Shown piece after piece: positions 62,000-64,000 of a stretch of DNA of 64,000 nucleotides. Below the pieces are notes generated by a model, which saw nothing but the letters and a program-made list of their open reading frames with translations, made no database searches and was not told where the DNA came from. Source of the stretch: an uncultured Bacilli bacterium. Its GTDB lineage: Bacteria > Bacillota_I > Bacilli_A > RF39 > UBA660. How positions within the stretch are numbered: position 1 is the stretch's first letter; the number at the start of each line of letters is the position of its first letter. A program made the position numbers and the translations under genes. The stretch is from positions 1 to 64,000 of the forward strand of contig CAKOLB010000001.1 of the NCBI GenBank assembly GCA_934096125.1, read 5' to 3'.

Positions 62000-62755
62000 A
62001 TGGCAATATTTATATTTATTTTAGGAACTATTTTTGGTTCATTCTTTCTTGTTTTAGGGACAAGACTACCTTTAAAGGAAAATATATGGACAACTAGAAG
62101 TCGCTGTGATCACTGTCATAAAACACTAAAGTGGTATAATCTTGTGCCGCTTTTATCATTTATAGTGCAAAGAGGTAGGTGCCAAAATTGCCATCAAAAA
62201 ATTAGCAAAGAGCACTTTTTTGTTGAGCTTCTAAGTGGCGGGCTTTTCTTATTTACCTATCTTTATTTTCCTCTTGGTTATAACTTTTATGCCGGCCTTA
62301 TCATCGTATCTTTAATGATTATTATCTTTATTAGTGATTTAAAATATATGATTATCCTAGATAGCCCGCTTGTTTTCAGTATCATTGCTATTTGCATTTT
62401 AAAATATATTTATTTTGGTGCATCTAACTGCCTTATTAGTTTATTATCAGGTTTATGTATGTTTTTAACAATGTACTTTATTAGCAAATTTGGGCATTTT
62501 CTTTTAAAAAAAGAATCTTTAGGAGGTGGAGATATCAAGTTATCTTTTGTGATAGGCTTAATTCTCGGCTATAAAATGGCGATGGTATCACTGGTGCTAT
62601 CTACATTTATTGCCCTTCCATATGCAGTTGGCTCTTTATATTTAAAAGAAAGTCATGAATTTGCCTATGGGCCTTTTTTAGTCGGAGCTTTATTTATCGT
62701 CTTTTATAATTTAGAAAAGTTTAATAATTTATTTTTTTTCCTATTCCACTTCTAA
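62000..62755 (+). CDS. pilD: Prepilin peptidase PilD (ComC)
   Basis: 251 residues, eight membrane helices. The N-terminal cytoplasmic zinc loop has CDHCHKTLKW and GRCQNCHQKIS; the aspartyl catalytic residues are in FISDLKYMII and GGGDIKLSFVIGLILGY (GxGD). The methylase motif is LGTIFGSFFLVLGTRLP. It cleaves the prepilin signals at 37119, 39358, 40849 and 41872. Confidence 0.93.
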   Translation: MAIFIFILGTIFGSFFLVLGTRLPLKENIWTTRSRCDHCHKTLKWYNLVPLLSFIVQRGRCQNCHQKISKEHFFVELLSGGLFLFTYLYFPLGYNFYAGLIIVSLMIIIFISDLKYMIILDSPLVFSIIAICILKYIYFGASNCLISLLSGLCMFLTMYFISKFGHFLLKKESLGGGDIKLSFVIGLILGYKMAMVSLVLSTFIALPYAVGSLYLKESHEFAYGPFLVGALFIVFYNLEKFNNLFFFLFHF

Positions 62756-62760
62756 TAATC

Positions 62761-62789
62761 TTGTTATTTTGCTCTTTCCATGATAGAAT
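62761..62789 (+). promoter_or_regulatory. Promoter of the last two unknown genes
   Basis: TTGTTA (62761-62766), 17 nt, TAGAAT (62784-62789), 25 bp before ATG 62814. Confidence 0.6.
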
Positions 62790-62813
62790 ATGCTCGCAAG
62801 GAGGAAGTAGAAA

Positions 62814-63350
62814 ATGGAAAATAAAAAAAGATGGGATTTTAAAAACACACAAGATGTAAATTATTTTATGTTGATTTGTTATCTTTACTATCTAAAAAAA
62901 GGAGATTTAAAGATAAAAGGAACAGATAAGTTAGATGTTGCTAAAGATGATTCAATAGAAATTGGAAAGCTAATGCAAAAAGCCCGGAAAACAGTTGATT
63001 CCAAAAGTGAAGAGGGCATGTTTTTAACGAGTATCGGAATGATTTGGAATTTTAAAGAAAATCGTGAAAAAGTTAAAGAAATTTGTAAGAACCTTGGCTG
63101 TAATATGAATGCTGATTTAAATAAATATATTATTAGGTTTATTAATGCTGAGCAACTTCTTGGAAAAACTAAATTCTTAGAAAGTCTCGGTGAAAAACCA
63201 GTAAACTCTTATAATTGTCTAAGCCTTTCTCTATTGCTTGGCCCAGAAGGATTTTATCGTAAGTATAATATCATGCCAGAAGAGGTTGTTAATAAATTTG
63301 TTTTAAATAGAAATATAAAAAAGCAGGATTGTAATGAAAAAAATAGATAA
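62814..63350 (+). CDS. Unknown cytoplasmic protein
   Basis: 178 residues with GGAGGAAG before ATG. Soluble and mostly helical, with no signal or membrane segment. Features such as MIWNFKENREKVKEICKNLG and YIIRFINAEQLLG are not diagnostic of any family I know. Overlaps the following gene by 17 nt, so the two probably act together. Its own promoter separates it from pilD. Confidence 0.7.
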   Translation: MENKKRWDFKNTQDVNYFMLICYLYYLKKGDLKIKGTDKLDVAKDDSIEIGKLMQKARKTVDSKSEEGMFLTSIGMIWNFKENREKVKEICKNLGCNMNADLNKYIIRFINAEQLLGKTKFLESLGEKPVNSYNCLSLSLLLGPEGFYRKYNIMPEEVVNKFVLNRNIKKQDCNEKNR

Positions 63351-63834
63351 AATTGGTAATGAAGAAACGTTATTTATTTTAAATAAAAATACTCAGTATT
63401 TAAAAATGGATAATGGAATGCTTAAAGTTAATGGTTTTGAAAATAAAGAAATATCTTTCAAACTTCCAAGAGAAATACTTACTGTTTTATGTCTATCTAT
63501 TATGAACGGTACTCTTAATATAAGAAATACCAATTTTGAAGAGGAACTTTATAAATACGGACAATTAGTAAGTGTTTTAGTACATAAAAAGAAAAGCAAC
63601 TTTGCAGACTTAATCAAATTAACAAGTGAGGCTAAAATGTTTTATTATGATAAAGATAAACAAAAATGTATTCATTTGCCAAAGCGAGATGATATTATTC
63701 CTTTAGAGTATCAAACTATTATGTACTCTCAAAAAATTTTAAGCTTGCTCATAAATTATTATTATGCAAAAGAACACCAAGAAAAGAAAAATAATAATTT
63801 TCAATTAAAACTTATCAAAGGCGGAAAGAAATAA
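63334..63834 (+). CDS. Unknown cytoplasmic protein
   Basis: 166 residues, starting inside the previous gene with AAGCAGGATTG upstream. N-terminal beta-rich part (about 1-50, SFKLPREILTVLCLSIMNG follows), then helices, ending in a basic tail (QLKLIKGGKK). No recognised domain. Coupled to the gene before it; a terminator follows. Confidence 0.7.
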   Translation: MKKIDKIGNEETLFILNKNTQYLKMDNGMLKVNGFENKEISFKLPREILTVLCLSIMNGTLNIRNTNFEEELYKYGQLVSVLVHKKKSNFADLIKLTSEAKMFYYDKDKQKCIHLPKRDDIIPLEYQTIMYSQKILSLLINYYYAKEHQEKKNNNFQLKLIKGGKK

Positions 63835-63843
63835 AATAATAAC

Positions 63844-63873
63844 AAAAGGATGATTGGTAGTTCATTCTTTTTT
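63844..63873 (+). terminator. Intrinsic terminator
   Basis: AAGGATGA pairs with TCATTCTT (one G-T wobble), followed by TTTTTT. Confidence 0.6.
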
Positions 63874-63880
63874 AATGTTT

Positions 63881-63905
63881 AAAAAAGTCAGTAAAGAATA
63901 CTGAC
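63881..63905 (-). terminator. Terminator of the minus-strand gene at the window end
   Basis: GTCAGTA-TTCTT-TACTGAC is a perfect 7-bp stem followed by TTTTTT on the minus strand. Confidence 0.75.
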
Positions 63906-63911
63906 AAGAAA

Positions 63912-64000
63912 TTACATAATATATGCAAGAAGACCAACAATTACACTAGCAGCCATAGCAATAACCATCATCCAAGCTACTATCTTTCGAACTTTTTTAT
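63912..64000 (-). CDS. Small single-helix membrane protein (Prli42/DUF4044-like), partial
   Basis: The last 28 codons: KKVRKIVAWMMVIAMAASVI then VGLLAYIM and TAA. A basic N-terminus followed by one membrane helix at the very C-terminus fits the tiny Prli42 (stressosome-associated) or DUF4044 proteins of Firmicutes. The start codon lies beyond the window. Confidence 0.55.
   Translation of the reverse strand, partial: KKVRKIVAWMMVIAMAASVIVGLLAYIM

Noticed and set aside
1..64000. CRISPR array, tRNA or rRNA genes
   Set aside because: No regularly spaced repeats, no TTCGANNC-type T-arm with cloverleaf context and no rRNA motifs noticed on either strand.
1..64000. DGR reverse transcriptase in the window
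   Set aside because: No protein with the RT YxDD core and no adenine-rich template copy of 7510-7608 or 41686-41787 was seen, so the DGR idea rests on the variable segments alone.

Overview
The window is about 30% GC, uses the standard code (TGG for Trp, genuine TGA stops) and carries a housekeeping set typical of a spore-forming Firmicute. Evidence for sporulation: a SpoIVB-type peptidase, YlbJ, a SpoVID-like LysM protein next to a YsxE/CotS-like protein (the order found in Bacillus), a YqfQ-like protein downstream of dnaG-sigA-trmK, and a one-PASTA SpoVD-type PBP end next to mraY and ftsW/spoVE. Short genes, tight operons and short family variants suggest an uncultured gut Bacilli or Clostridia lineage with a reduced genome; I cannot name the species.

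Layout. 1-3530: right end of a mobile element with a large serine recombinase, inserted inside a PBP gene whose C-terminal half follows (3528-4199), then mraY and ftsW. 6438-7750: a gene graveyard (DUF4143 ATPase relic joined to a fragment of a pilin-like protein). 7982-9996: a degenerate AbiEii-like protein and a thioester/CnaB surface protein. 10047-17281: mutS, ABC exporter, spoIVB, Nudix, pilB (minus). 17449-24636: nucleotidase, ruvB, then a one-carbon/thymidylate operon (folD, glyA, thyA, folA, tmk), queA and a small protein. 24700-27230: accessory patch (ribbon-helix-helix protein, putative metallopeptidase, ASCH protein, ISAs1 relic between direct repeats). 27262-34252: hisS, a P-loop kinase, then a T-box controlling aspS-gatC-gatA-gatB. 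34517-39259: trmB, obg, ruvA, a pseudopilin, spoVID-like and ysxE-like genes. 39358-42432: three pilin-like proteins, one with a hypervariable C-terminus. 42415-49355: ylbJ, ylbL, comEA, comEC, two cargo genes and a relic of an older comEC 3' end. 49465-56532: holA, rnhC, cvpA, trxA, yigZ-like, uvrC and RnfC/RnfD-like genes. 56617-63834: dnaG, sigA, trmK, yqfQ-like (minus), pilC, pilD and two unknown genes; the window ends in a small membrane protein on the minus strand.

Functionally, pilB, pilC, pilD, at least four pilin-like genes, comEA and comEC form most of a type IV-like pilus/DNA-uptake machine scattered over four loci. aspS-gatCAB, read through a T-box that appears to carry an Asn codon, points to tRNA-dependent asparagine synthesis. 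The most notable signals are: (1) the recombinase element splitting a SpoVD-type PBP gene in frame at a conserved motif, resembling sporulation intervening elements; (2) a C-terminal hypervariable segment in a pilin-like protein with a second, GC-rich variant copy 34 kb away, resembling a diversity-generating retroelement target although no reverse transcriptase lies in the window; (3) a comEC gene whose 3' end seems to have been replaced by a foreign allele bringing two passenger genes.
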